Below, piece after piece: positions 1-9,766 of a stretch of 64,000 bases of DNA; positions within the stretch are counted from its first letter, which is position 1; the number at the start of each line of letters is the position of its first letter. The stretch comes from Saccharibacillus qingshengii. Its GTDB lineage: Bacteria; Bacillota; Bacilli; Paenibacillales; Paenibacillaceae. The stretch spans positions 1 through 64,000 of the forward strand of contig NZ_JAAZWC010000005.1 in NCBI RefSeq assembly GCF_013185195.1. Reading direction: 5' to 3'. The notes under the pieces are model-generated. The model was not told the origin of the DNA. It saw only the letters and a list, made by a program, of their open reading frames with translations, and searched no databases. A program made the position numbers and the translations under genes.

Positions 1-1
1 A

Positions 2-70
2 GTGGAGAATGAATTTCTAAAAAAGCTCGAATGGCTCGAAAGGCAGGCGAAGAAACCCAAATCCAAGTAA
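2..70 (+). CDS. IS3-family transposase OrfA, C-terminal fragment
   Basis: The last 22 codons of OrfA are visible and end in TAA at 68-70. The residues are rich in Leu, Lys and Glu (FLKKLEWLERQAKK), as in the leucine-zipper tail of IS3 OrfA proteins. The reading frame passes through the A AAA AAG heptamer at 19-25. A -1 slip there moves ribosomes into the orfB frame and produces the OrfAB transposase. The N-terminal helix-turn-helix part is outside the window, so intactness is unknown. Confidence 0.7.
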   Translation: MENEFLKKLEWLERQAKKPKSK

Positions 71-975
71 GTACAAGACAGAAGTTCAAATGGATTCAGC
101 AGATCACGAATGGCCCCAAGTTCAAACGTAAGGTACGGTGGCTGTGTCACCTCGCCGGGGTCTCTCGTTCGGGTTATTATGCGTACCTGAGCGAGAAAGC
201 TGTTTTCAACAGGCAGAAGCAGCAGGAACAAGACGAACAAGCCTACCAGATCCTGCTGAGCGCCTATCGGTACAAGCGTATAAAGAAAGGCGCTCGTCAG
301 ATTCACATGACGCTGCAGCTCCACTTCGGCCTCACTTACAACCTCAAACGAATTCGTCGACTCATGAAAAAATTCGAACTCGTATGCCCCATAAGACGGG
401 CAAATCCCATGCGCCGAATGGCCAAAGCGACGCAGGAACACCGTACATGTCCAAATACGTTACAACGGAAATTCAAGCCTGGAGTAGCTGGCCAAATCCT
501 CCTGACGGACATCACTTATTTACGGTATGGAGCCACTCGACGGGCGTATTTGTCGACGATTAAAGATGCCCAAACTCACGAAATTCTCGCCTACCAGGTC
601 TCCGATTCGCTGGGATTGGATCTGGCGCTAGACACGTTAAAGCAATTGAAGAAACATGCTCATCTCACGCCGAAAGCGTTCATTCATTCGGACCAAGGAT
701 TCCATTACACACACCCGAAGTTCCAAAAGCTCGTGAAGCAGATGAAGCTCGGACAATCCATGTCGCGAAGAGGAAACTGCTGGGACAATGCACCGCAAGA
801 ATCCTTCTTTGGTCATTTGAAAGACGAAATTGATTTAAAAGCTTGCCAAACGCTCCAGCAAGTGAAGCAAGAGGTCAAGCGTTATATGACCTATTACAAT
901 CTCGAACGTGGGCAGTGGAACTTAAAGAAGCTGCCGCCTGCAACATACAGGCAGCAGCTTCTTCACGTGTCCTAA
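31..975 (+). CDS. IS3-family transposase OrfB (DDE integrase core)
   Basis: This 314-residue protein has the IS3 OrfB layout. An HTH_21-like region (about residues 30-110, with SRSGYYAYL) is followed by an rve/DDE core. Catalytic acidic residues are seen in LLTDITYLRYG (first D), FIHSDQGFHYT (second D) and CWDNAPQESFFGHLKDE (E). It ends about 35 bp before the right terminal repeat. In IS3 elements OrfB is mostly made as an OrfAB fusion by -1 frameshifting, and the slippery site is present just upstream, so the ATG at 31 may be little used. No internal stop is seen; the copy looks coding-intact in this part. Confidence 0.88.
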   Translation: MARKAGEETQIQVSTRQKFKWIQQITNGPKFKRKVRWLCHLAGVSRSGYYAYLSEKAVFNRQKQQEQDEQAYQILLSAYRYKRIKKGARQIHMTLQLHFGLTYNLKRIRRLMKKFELVCPIRRANPMRRMAKATQEHRTCPNTLQRKFKPGVAGQILLTDITYLRYGATRRAYLSTIKDAQTHEILAYQVSDSLGLDLALDTLKQLKKHAHLTPKAFIHSDQGFHYTHPKFQKLVKQMKLGQSMSRRGNCWDNAPQESFFGHLKDEIDLKACQTLQQVKQEVKRYMTYYNLERGQWNLKKLPPATYRQQLLHVS

Positions 976-1068
976 CCTTTTTTTCAATGTGTCCTTTACA
1001 AGGGGTACAGTTTAATTTCCGCTCTCTCTTTTTCATGTCTTTTTTTGCGAAAAACTCTTTATTCCGGC

Positions 1069-2655
1069 TTAATTCGCCCAGTACTGCTGCAGGGTGCTTT
1101 TTACTTTGGAAGACAGGATGTTCTGGGCACGGAAGAAAATGTTGCCGTCCACGTTGCTGCGTCCAATCGTATAAGCCAAATGGTCGGTCAGTTCCGAAGC
1201 GCTGCTCCAGCCGGCTTCGGACGTCCCTACTTTATAAGCGGCTTCTCCGATATACAGGTCGACATCGGTTCCTTCTACCGTATCGGCCCACCAGTCTACA
1301 AGCGTCTTGTAATTGGCGGCCGTGTTCGCGCTGCTCCAGTAGATTTGCGGTACCACGTAATCGATCCATTCGTTCTTGATCCAGGTCCGGGCATCCGCAT
1401 ACGTCGAATCGTAAGCCGTTACGCCGGCGCGTGTCGAAGATCCGAGCGAATCGCTTGAACCGTTGCGCCATACGCCGAACGGACTGACTCCGTAACGAAC
1501 ATCCGGTTTGACGGAATGAATCGAACTGCCCAGCGTCTGCACGAAACTGTTGATGTTCGCGCGGCGCCAGTCGCCTTTGTTTGGGTAAGCGGCAGTGTTG
1601 TACAGGCTGTAAGTACCGTCATCGCCGAATTTTTTCGAAGCTGATTCTCCGTACGGATAGAAGTAATCGTCCAGATGCACGCCATCGATATCATAGTTGT
1701 TCACGACTTCCATCACATTGTCGATCACGGACTGACGGGCGGCCGGAATCCCCGGATTGATATACAGTTTGCCGTCGAAGTTCACCATCCAGTCGGGATG
1801 GGCTTTGGCGACATGGCCGGAAACCAGATTCGCCGTCGAGCTGCCCGTGCTGGCACGGAACGGATTGAACCAGGCATGGAATTCCATACCGCGCTTATGG
1901 GCTTCTTCGATCATAAAAGCAAGCGGGTCGTAACCGGGGTCTTTGCCCTGCGTTCCGGTCAGCACGTTCGACCACGGGACAAGCGACGATTTGTACAGCG
2001 CATCCGCGCTTGGACGCACCTGCACGAATACGGCGTTGACGCCGGTTTCCTGGAGCTGGTCCAGCATGGTGGAGAACTGGGCCTGCTGCGTCGAAGCGCT
2101 TTTGGAGGCCGGCCAGTCGAGACTCGATACGGTCGCAATCCATACGCCGCGAAGTGCAGTCAGTTTCCCTTCGTTATCCGGCACACCCGGAACGGGAACC
2201 CCGATCGAACCGTCCGGCGTAGTCAGCGTAATCGTCTGCGTCGCTTGATTCCAATTGACGCTCAATCCCAACCCTTGTCCCACAAAACGCAGCGGAACCA
2301 TGATCCGGCCGTTCAGACTGGTAACCGGCGCTTCCAGGTCTACGGAGTTTCCATTGACAAAAGCGGTTTTCGAACCCAGAGGGATAGACAGCAGTGTACC
2401 GCCCTGATTGATCTTGACCACCTTTTCGCTCTGGGACCATTGGATCTGCGCGCCGAGATTTTCGCTGACGAGCCGCATAGGCACAAGCGTCGTGTTGGAC
2501 ACGATATAAGGATCGACGTCTCCTTGAATCCGTTGTCCGTCGAGAACGATCGAGATCACGGAAGCCGCATTTGCCCGGGCTCCTGCAAGTCCGCTCCACG
2601 CGGGGAGCAGCAGCATTACTGCCAGCAGTACCATTAATCCTTGACGCCATTTCAT
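1069..2655 (-). CDS. secreted glycosyl hydrolase-like (GHL10/DUF187) protein with copper-amine-oxidase-N stalk
   Basis: A predicted secreted protein of about 528 residues. An N-terminal signal peptide (KWRQGLMVLLAVMLLLPAW) is followed by a copper amine oxidase N-terminal-type domain (about 35-145, with PMRLVSENLGA and VPLRFVGQGLG) and a GHL10 domain (about 165-460, from RGVWIATVSSLDWP; GVNAVFVQVRP, FHAWFNPFR and DGVHLDDYFYP are family hallmarks). GHL10 proteins such as YngK are putative glycosidases; the substrate is unknown. The start at 2655 was chosen over the ATG at 2673 because GAGGGA lies 10 nt upstream of it. No terminator is visible between the stop and the IS end at 1009. Confidence 0.85.
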   Translation of the reverse strand: MKWRQGLMVLLAVMLLLPAWSGLAGARANAASVISIVLDGQRIQGDVDPYIVSNTTLVPMRLVSENLGAQIQWSQSEKVVKINQGGTLLSIPLGSKTAFVNGNSVDLEAPVTSLNGRIMVPLRFVGQGLGLSVNWNQATQTITLTTPDGSIGVPVPGVPDNEGKLTALRGVWIATVSSLDWPASKSASTQQAQFSTMLDQLQETGVNAVFVQVRPSADALYKSSLVPWSNVLTGTQGKDPGYDPLAFMIEEAHKRGMEFHAWFNPFRASTGSSTANLVSGHVAKAHPDWMVNFDGKLYINPGIPAARQSVIDNVMEVVNNYDIDGVHLDDYFYPYGESASKKFGDDGTYSLYNTAAYPNKGDWRRANINSFVQTLGSSIHSVKPDVRYGVSPFGVWRNGSSDSLGSSTRAGVTAYDSTYADARTWIKNEWIDYVVPQIYWSSANTAANYKTLVDWWADTVEGTDVDLYIGEAAYKVGTSEAGWSSASELTDHLAYTIGRSNVDGNIFFRAQNILSSKVKSTLQQYWAN

Positions 2656-2821
2656 GTTTACGTGTTCCCTCATTTCCCGTTTGATTTCATCCGGCTGCGC
2701 CGATCGCGAACCGGATTTTGCGTTGCTCCTTTTTGACGGGCAAACCGCCGATTTTGTTACACACCTCCCGCCTTCTAACAGTTATACGCTTCCCGGGGTG
2801 CAATTGTAGCGCTGGATCGGC

Positions 2822-2859
2822 AAACAAAAAGGCATCTGTGCCCCGGGGCCACAGACGCC
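2822..2859 (-). terminator. Rho-independent terminator of mntR
   Basis: On the minus strand, a GC-rich hairpin (GGCGTCTGTG paired with CACAGATGCC) is followed directly by five T. It lies just after the mntR stop. Confidence 0.8.
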
Positions 2860-2863
2860 TTTC

Positions 2864-3289
2864 CTAAAATTCGCTTATTCCTTCGTCCTGGACGATTTTG
2901 AGTTCTTCCAGACGTTTCGGATCGCGGCCGAAGTATTCGACGAGCGACTCGATCCGCGTAATCGAATCCCAGCTCAGATGATGCTCGATGCCTTCTACAT
3001 CCTGATAAATAAGGCTTTCTTCCACACCGATCAACCGCAAAAATTCTTCAAGAAGCTGATGGCGGTCCACCAAACGCTTGCCGATTTTTTTGCCTTTGCT
3101 GGTAAGGATCAGACCCCGATATTTTTCGTAAACCAAATATTCGTCCTTATCGAGCTTTTGGATCATTTTGGTTACGGAAGAAGGATGAACTTCAAGCCCT
3201 TCGGCGATATCCGATACCCGGGCATAGCCTTTTTCATCGATCAACTGGTAGATGCGCTCCAAATAATCTTCCATACTGGGCGTTGGCAT
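2864..3289 (-). CDS. mntR: manganese-responsive transcriptional regulator MntR (DtxR family)
   Basis: This 141-residue protein is very close to Bacillus subtilis MntR over its whole length ([42 protein letters not shown]). An N-terminal winged helix (about 1-70) is followed by a dimerisation domain. All six known Mn-binding positions are conserved: D8, E11, H77, E99, E102 and H103. In Bacillus it represses Mn uptake when Mn is bound. It lies downstream of a znuABC-type operon but has its own promoter and terminator, so it is probably a separate unit. Its targets are not evident in this window. Confidence 0.95.
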   Translation of the reverse strand: MPTPSMEDYLERIYQLIDEKGYARVSDIAEGLEVHPSSVTKMIQKLDKDEYLVYEKYRGLILTSKGKKIGKRLVDRHQLLEEFLRLIGVEESLIYQDVEGIEHHLSWDSITRIESLVEYFGRDPKRLEELKIVQDEGISEF

Positions 3290-3424
3290 CCGCTTTTCCC
3301 TCTTTTCCTTGACTTAGAAAAACCGTACCGTCGGTTCTTCTCGTGAATGGCGCCGATGAACGGGCATCCCGCCTGCCGACGAAAGCCCGATTATGTATAG
3401 GCCCGTCAAAAAACAGCTCTTACT

Positions 3425-3454
3425 ATGATACCTTTATTCGTCGTCTATTGGCAA
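3425..3454 (-). promoter_or_regulatory. sigma-A promoter of mntR
   Basis: On the minus strand, TTGCCA (3449-3454), an 18-bp spacer and TATCAT (3425-3430) lie about 135 bp upstream of mntR, after the znuB terminator. Prediction from the motif only. Confidence 0.5.
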
Positions 3455-3465
3455 GTTTGCGACGC

Positions 3466-3500
3466 AAAAAAGAGGATATCCGTTAAACGGTATATCCTCT
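3466..3500 (-). terminator. terminator overlapping the znuB stop codon
   Basis: On the minus strand, GAGGATATACCG pairs with CGGATATCCTC and is followed by six T. The znuB stop codon (3483-3485) lies in the loop, so the last codons form the 5' arm of the hairpin. Confidence 0.85.
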
Positions 3501-4286
3501 GCGCGCAACCAATGTCAACAGCAGCATCAGAATAAGCAGCAGCACGATCGTGGCTCCAGGCGCGAAGTTCCAGATCCCTGCAACGACCAACCCGGCGATC
3601 ACGGCAATCTCCGCTACGGCAACCGACAGCAGAATGGACATGCGGAAACTTTTGGCCAAGAACAGGCTGCAGGCGACCGGTATGGTCAGCAGCGCCGATA
3701 CGAGCAGTGCGCCGACAATCTTGATTGCCGTACTGATGACGAGTGCCGCCAGAACGGTAATCAGCATATTGAGCATCTTGACCGGAAGTCCGCTGACCGC
3801 TGCCGCATCTTCTTCAAAAGTAAGCAGGAACAGCTCTTTGTAGAAAAGGATGACCACAGCCACGACCACAACCGTCACTCCGCCAACCAGATACAGATCG
3901 GTACGGCCGAGGGTATAGATACTGCCGAACAAATAGCTGGTCACATCGGTATTGTAGCCCTGTCCAAGCGTGAACAAGAAGGAGGCCATGGCTACCCCGC
4001 CCGACATGATCACCGCTATCGACAACTCGGCGTAGCCTTTGTACGCTCTGCGCAGCTTCTCGATCCCGAACGATGACACGACGGCAAAAATAAGCCCGAC
4101 CACAAGCGGATAGACATTGATCAGAAAACCGAGTGCCACGCCCGCGATCGTCACATGCGCCAGGGTATCGCCGATCATGGACAGCCGCCGCAGTACGAGG
4201 AAGATGCCGATCAGCGGTGCCGTTAATCCGATCAGAAGTCCGCCAAGCAGTGCGCGCTGAAAAAAGTCACTGAATAAAATTTCCAA
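3483..4286 (-). CDS. znuB: zinc ABC transporter permease (ZnuB/AdcB type)
   Basis: A 267-residue polytopic membrane protein of the ABC-3 metal permease family. At least seven hydrophobic segments are apparent. The segment LIGLTAPLIGIFLVLRRLSM and the following GDTLAHVTIAGVALG are typical of Zn/Mn permeases. It is the third gene of znuA-znuC-znuB, 18 bp after znuC. It would form the membrane channel for metal delivered by ZnuA. ABC-3 permeases do not reveal the metal by sequence; zinc is inferred from the His-rich ZnuA and the Zur-like operator. Its final codons overlap the operon terminator. Confidence 0.92.
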   Translation of the reverse strand: MEILFSDFFQRALLGGLLIGLTAPLIGIFLVLRRLSMIGDTLAHVTIAGVALGFLINVYPLVVGLIFAVVSSFGIEKLRRAYKGYAELSIAVIMSGGVAMASFLFTLGQGYNTDVTSYLFGSIYTLGRTDLYLVGGVTVVVVAVVILFYKELFLLTFEEDAAAVSGLPVKMLNMLITVLAALVISTAIKIVGALLVSALLTIPVACSLFLAKSFRMSILLSVAVAEIAVIAGLVVAGIWNFAPGATIVLLLILMLLLTLVARRGYTV

Positions 4287-4304
4287 GTTACCGTCTCCTT
4301 ACGT

Positions 4305-5075
4305 TCATTCCGCCGAATGGACAAGCGGCATCGAATGCTGCAGGTCCGTTTCCACGCAGTTCAAATCGTCATGCGAATGGCGCACGAAAAATTTGATCTT
4401 GCCGTTCTGCTGCCGCGGTTCTTTGCCCAGATAGTCTTCCAGACGATCGATATCATGCGAGACCATCAGGAAAGTGATATTGTGGTGCCGATGCATATGA
4501 CGGATCAATTCGAAGAACCCGTCCTGCGTCTCCGCATCGATTCCGACTGTCGGCTCGTCGAGCACCAGCAGATCCGGACGGTTGATCATGGCACGCGCCA
4601 GAAATACACGCTGCTGCTGACCGCCCGACAATCGGCCGATCCGTTTGTCGGCGATATCTTCGATCCGCATCACCTGCAGCGCATCGTCCAGTTTGGCTTT
4701 GGCTTCCCGGTTTAACCGACGGAACAGATTCTTGTTCGTAAACAGTCCCGATGTGACCACTTCGCGCACCGTCGCCGGAAACAGCATGTTCAGCGCATTT
4801 TTTTGCGGGACGTATCCGATACGCTCCCAGTCGCGGAAACGGCGGATCGGCTCTCCGAACATCCGGATCTCTCCGCTTGTCGGCGGCATCAATCCTACCA
4901 GCATTTTGAGCAGCGTCGTTTTGCCGGCACCGTTGGAACCGACAATCCCGACGAAATCCCGCTCCTTCACGCTAAAGTTCAACTCTTTCAGCACATGCTG
5001 ATCTTTGTAGGAAAAAGAAACATCCTTCAATTCGATCATCGGCTGGTGGCAGTCTACGGTTGGGATAGCAGACAT
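4305..5075 (-). CDS. znuC: zinc ABC transporter ATP-binding protein
   Basis: A 256-residue ABC ATPase. It has Walker A GSNGAGKTT (about residue 48), signature LSGGQQQR, Walker B LLVLDEPTVGID and H-loop VSH. It powers metal import with the ZnuB permease on the cytoplasmic face. A good RBS (AAAGGAGGG) precedes the ATG at 5075. The gap to znuA is 40 bp and to znuB 18 bp, so it is the middle gene of one operon. The short C-terminal tail has no added domain. The metal is inferred from context. Confidence 0.93.
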   Translation of the reverse strand: MSAIPTVDCHQPMIELKDVSFSYKDQHVLKELNFSVKERDFVGIVGSNGAGKTTLLKMLVGLMPPTSGEIRMFGEPIRRFRDWERIGYVPQKNALNMLFPATVREVVTSGLFTNKNLFRRLNREAKAKLDDALQVMRIEDIADKRIGRLSGGQQQRVFLARAMINRPDLLVLDEPTVGIDAETQDGFFELIRHMHRHHNITFLMVSHDIDRLEDYLGKEPRQQNGKIKFFVRHSHDDLNCVETDLQHSMPLVHSAE

Positions 5076-5115
5076 GGCGATCCCTCCTTTTTTGATAAGC
5101 GGTTCGTTTCTCTTC

Positions 5116-6132
5116 TTATTGTAAGGCGAGCAGCAGATTTTGCAAATTCTTTTGCATCAAACTGAAATAATCGTCGCCTTTTTCCGCCTGTTCTTTCGTT
5201 AATCCTTCGACCGGGTTCAGGACCAGCGTCTCCACGCCGGCTTCGCCCGCCAATGTTTTGGCCAGCTTGTCGGATACCAGTTCTTCGAAGAAAATGTAGC
5301 GAATGTTTTCTTCTTTGACCAGTTTGGCAAGATTCAGCATATCCTGGGCACGGGGTTCCGCATCCGGGGACAGTCCCATGATCGCATGCTGGTCCAACCC
5401 GTAGTCGCGGGCCAGATAGCCGAACGCTTGGTGCGAGACGACGATTTCCTTGTTCGGCACGGCCGACAATTTCGCGGTGAAGTCTTCATCGAGCTGCTTC
5501 AGTTTGCCGATCAGCGCCTCATAACGTTCTTCGTAACCCGCTTTGTGTGCCGGATCGGCTTCGATCAGACTGTCGCGAATATTGCCCGCCATGATCAGAG
5601 CCGATTTCGGACTGACCCACGTGTGCGGATCGATATGTTTGGCGTCCGCCGCTTCTTCGGCATGTTCTTCTTCCGCGTGTTCTTCGCCTTCATGGCTATG
5701 CTCGTCTTCCGCGGCGCCTCCGTGATCGTGTCCGTCATCTTCGGCCGTGGTAATCAAATCGACGCCTTTGCTGATCTCGACCGCTTTGACTTTCGTCTCC
5801 GAATCGAGGCCTTTGAGGAAATCCGGTACCCAGCCTTCCAGACCCGCACCGTTATAGAAAAAAAGCTGGGCTTTTGACGTATTCACGATATCCTGGCCGC
5901 GAGGCGTCCAGTCATGCGGTTCTACGCCGGTCGGAAGAAGATTGATGACATTCGCATCTTCCCCGCCGATCTCGGACGTAAATTCGTAAATCGGATAAAA
6001 AGTCGTGACAACATTCACTTTATCTTCGACAATTGTGCCTGTCGTACTGCGCCCGCAGGCGGACAGAACGAGCATTGCACCCAAAGCCAGTACGAACATC
6101 AGTCGTCCGGCGTATTTGTTGGGACTTCGCAT
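5116..6132 (-). CDS. znuA: zinc-binding lipoprotein of the znu transporter
   Basis: A 338-residue cluster A-1 (ZnuA/AdcA) solute-binding lipoprotein. The lipobox LSAC is near residue 26. A His/Glu-rich flexible loop (about 130-165, with DDGHDHGG, DEHSHEGEEH and EEEH) is typical of zinc rather than manganese binding proteins. Metal ligands fit VEPHDW, KHIDPHTW, VSHQAFGYLA and the late Glu/Asp region. It captures Zn2+ at the outer membrane surface and feeds ZnuBC. It is first in the operon and preceded by a strong sigma-A promoter overlapped by a Zur-like operator. RBS GGAGTGG precedes the ATG. Confidence 0.94.
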   Translation of the reverse strand: MRSPNKYAGRLMFVLALGAMLVLSACGRSTTGTIVEDKVNVVTTFYPIYEFTSEIGGEDANVINLLPTGVEPHDWTPRGQDIVNTSKAQLFFYNGAGLEGWVPDFLKGLDSETKVKAVEISKGVDLITTAEDDGHDHGGAAEDEHSHEGEEHAEEEHAEEAADAKHIDPHTWVSPKSALIMAGNIRDSLIEADPAHKAGYEERYEALIGKLKQLDEDFTAKLSAVPNKEIVVSHQAFGYLARDYGLDQHAIMGLSPDAEPRAQDMLNLAKLVKEENIRYIFFEELVSDKLAKTLAGEAGVETLVLNPVEGLTKEQAEKGDDYFSLMQKNLQNLLLALQ

Positions 6133-6172
6133 AGGGATCCACTCCGTTTCCTATTAAAAATATCGGCTTCTC

Positions 6173-6193
6173 AAATCGTAACCTTACCGATTA
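6173..6193 (-). promoter_or_regulatory. Zur-like operator at the znuA promoter
   Basis: AAATCGTAA-cc-TTACCGATT is an imperfect inverted repeat. It resembles the Bacillus Zur box (TCGTAATnATTACGA): the left half matches fully, and the right half has a one-base slip (TTACCGA for TTACGA). It overlaps and follows the -10 element, a position where repressor binding would block znuABC. A zur gene lies at 9114-9584. The family of the regulator is inferred. Confidence 0.6.
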
Positions 6194-6218
6194 TAGGAGT
6201 CCGCCTGCATATTGTCAA
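6190..6218 (-). promoter_or_regulatory. sigma-A promoter of znuACB
   Basis: On the minus strand, consensus TTGACA (6213-6218), a 17-bp spacer and consensus TATAAT (6190-6195) lie about 58 bp upstream of the znuA ATG. Confidence 0.85.
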
Positions 6219-6255
6219 CCTTTTTCGGCACATTTACGATTAAAGACACACAGAC

Positions 6256-6284
6256 CAAAAACGGGATTCCCGAAGGAATCCCGC
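6256..6284 (-). terminator. terminator of metG
   Basis: On the minus strand, GCGGGATTCC-TTCG-GGAATCCCGT is followed by TTTTT. It has a stable UUCG-type tetraloop and lies about 45 bp after the metG stop. Confidence 0.85.
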
Positions 6285-6327
6285 TGCGGTTTGAACCCTT
6301 GCCGGGAAGACGGCAAGACATGATGGA

Positions 6328-8784
<2,457 letters not shown>

Positions 8785-8790
8785 CACCAA

Positions 8791-8820
8791 AATATACCGA
8801 AAAAAAGCCCGCAGTGTCAA
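8791..8820 (-). promoter_or_regulatory. sigma-A promoter of the metG leader
   Basis: On the minus strand, TTGACA (8815-8820), an 18-bp spacer and TATATT (8791-8796). The -35 hexamer lies in the loop region of the preceding yidD terminator. A perfect 14-bp palindrome, ATCAATCGATTGAT (8770-8783), begins at the expected start point. Confidence 0.7.
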
Positions 8821-8844
8821 GCCTCAGGCCTGCGTGCTGCGGAC
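8800..8844 (-). terminator. terminator of zur-yidD
   Basis: On the minus strand, the CCGCAG and CTGCGG arms close a long hairpin that is followed by seven T. It overlaps the metG promoter and the last codons of yidD. Confidence 0.7.
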
Positions 8845-9117
8845 TTCTTCTTGTTCTTGGCTGTCTATTTCCGCGGTTTGACGGCCTCGCTGCAGACGCG
8901 GAGGAACGGGATCGTAACCTCCCGCATGCAGCGGATGGCATTTGGCGATCCTTTTGGCGGCCAGCCAGCTGCCTTTGGCCGCTCCGTGCACCTCGATCGC
9001 TTCCAAAGCGTAAGCCGAACAGGTCGGTACGAATCGGCAGCTTGGAGGCGTCAGCGGAGAAATGAATTTGCGGTAAAAGCGGATCGGTCCCTGAACCGTC
9101 CGCCGGGCTATTTTCAT
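8824..9117 (-). CDS. yidD: membrane protein insertion efficiency factor YidD
   Basis: A 97-residue basic protein of the YidD family. The core [32 protein letters not shown] and [18 protein letters not shown] is nearly invariant in the family, with its three conserved Cys. It is thought to assist YidC-dependent membrane protein insertion at the inner membrane. The start codon overlaps the zur stop by 4 bp (ATGA), so it is translationally coupled to zur. The tail is charged and variable, as usual. Pairing with zur rather than with rnpA/yidC is notable. Confidence 0.93.
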   Translation of the reverse strand: MKIARRTVQGPIRFYRKFISPLTPPSCRFVPTCSAYALEAIEVHGAAKGSWLAAKRIAKCHPLHAGGYDPVPPRLQRGRQTAEIDSQEQEEVRSTQA

Positions 9118-9584
9118 CGCGCCTCACGCTTTCCCGCCGCTGCTTTGACCGGTTCCTGCGCGGCTTCTTCCTGACAGTTTTTGCAGTAGCCGAACACTTC
9201 GAATTTATGCTTGACGACCTGGAAATCGTCCGGCGATTCCGTCAACTGCATCGGACAAAACGTAATCGGATACGTTTTCTCGCACTGCAGGCAGATCATA
9301 TGATGGTGATGATGATTCTCGCTGCAGTGCAGCTTGAACTTGACGCCTTCTTCGAACACGATTTGCTCCAGCACGCCCAGTTCCTGCATGACGCGCAGAT
9401 TGCGATAAACGGTATCGAAGCTGAGTCCTTTGTATTTTTGTCCCATATAGTCATAAACGTCTTTGGCGGACAGATAGCCCGGCGCTTCGGCGAACAATTT
9501 CGCCAGCGTCTTGCGCTGATCCGTGATTCGAAGTCCCTGCTCCGCCATAATCTCGATAATGCGTTCCATAGAAAGCATCGGCAA
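9114..9584 (-). CDS. zur: zinc uptake regulator Zur (Fur family)
   Basis: A 156-residue Fur-family repressor closest to Bacillus Zur. The DNA-binding part contains [10 protein letters not shown]. It is followed by the [14 protein letters not shown] region, which holds metal ligands and the first CxxC, and by [10 protein letters not shown] (second CxxC), the structural zinc site. Zur represses zinc uptake genes when zinc is sufficient; the nearby znuACB operon has a matching operator-like repeat. PerR or Fur are less likely because the penta-His stretch and SFDTVYRN match Zur. It is cotranscribed with yidD. The ATG at 9584 is only weakly supported by an RBS, and the ATG two codons downstream (9575) is possible. 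Confidence 0.88.
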   Translation of the reverse strand: MPMLSMERIIEIMAEQGLRITDQRKTLAKLFAEAPGYLSAKDVYDYMGQKYKGLSFDTVYRNLRVMQELGVLEQIVFEEGVKFKLHCSENHHHHHMICLQCEKTYPITFCPMQLTESPDDFQVVKHKFEVFGYCKNCQEEAAQEPVKAAAGKREAR

Positions 9585-9699
9585 CCCTCGCCTCCTGCCG
9601 TTCCCGGCTTATTCCTTGCGGTTATTCGTAATGCCCTTCATTAATAATGCCCCAAAACGGACACGGAGTCAATGAAGCGAACCTGCGGTTCAACGGCAG

Positions 9700-9735
9700 A
9701 AAGCCCGATCCCCTTTTGGAGGAATCGGGCTTTCT
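9700..9735 (-). terminator. terminator of the secreted PKD protein gene
   Basis: On the minus strand, AAAGCCCGATTCC pairs with GGGATCGGGCTTT. The U tract is short (TTTCT), so termination may be weak. Confidence 0.6.
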
Positions 9736-9766
9736 TGGTTACTTTTCAGCCGCTAGGCCGATCCGT

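Larger units (their letters stand above)
1..1009 (+). mobile_element. IS3-family insertion sequence, right-hand part
   Basis: The window opens inside an IS3-type element. It holds the end of orfA, an A AAA AAG slippery heptamer at 19-25, a complete orfB in the -1 frame, and a right terminal repeat at about 983-1009. On the minus strand that repeat reads TGTACCCC then TTGTAAAGGACA, and starts with the TG typical of IS3 ends. The left end and most of orfA lie outside the window, so the target duplication cannot be checked. The element sits 60 bp beyond the stop of the glycosidase gene on the other strand. Confidence 0.85.
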
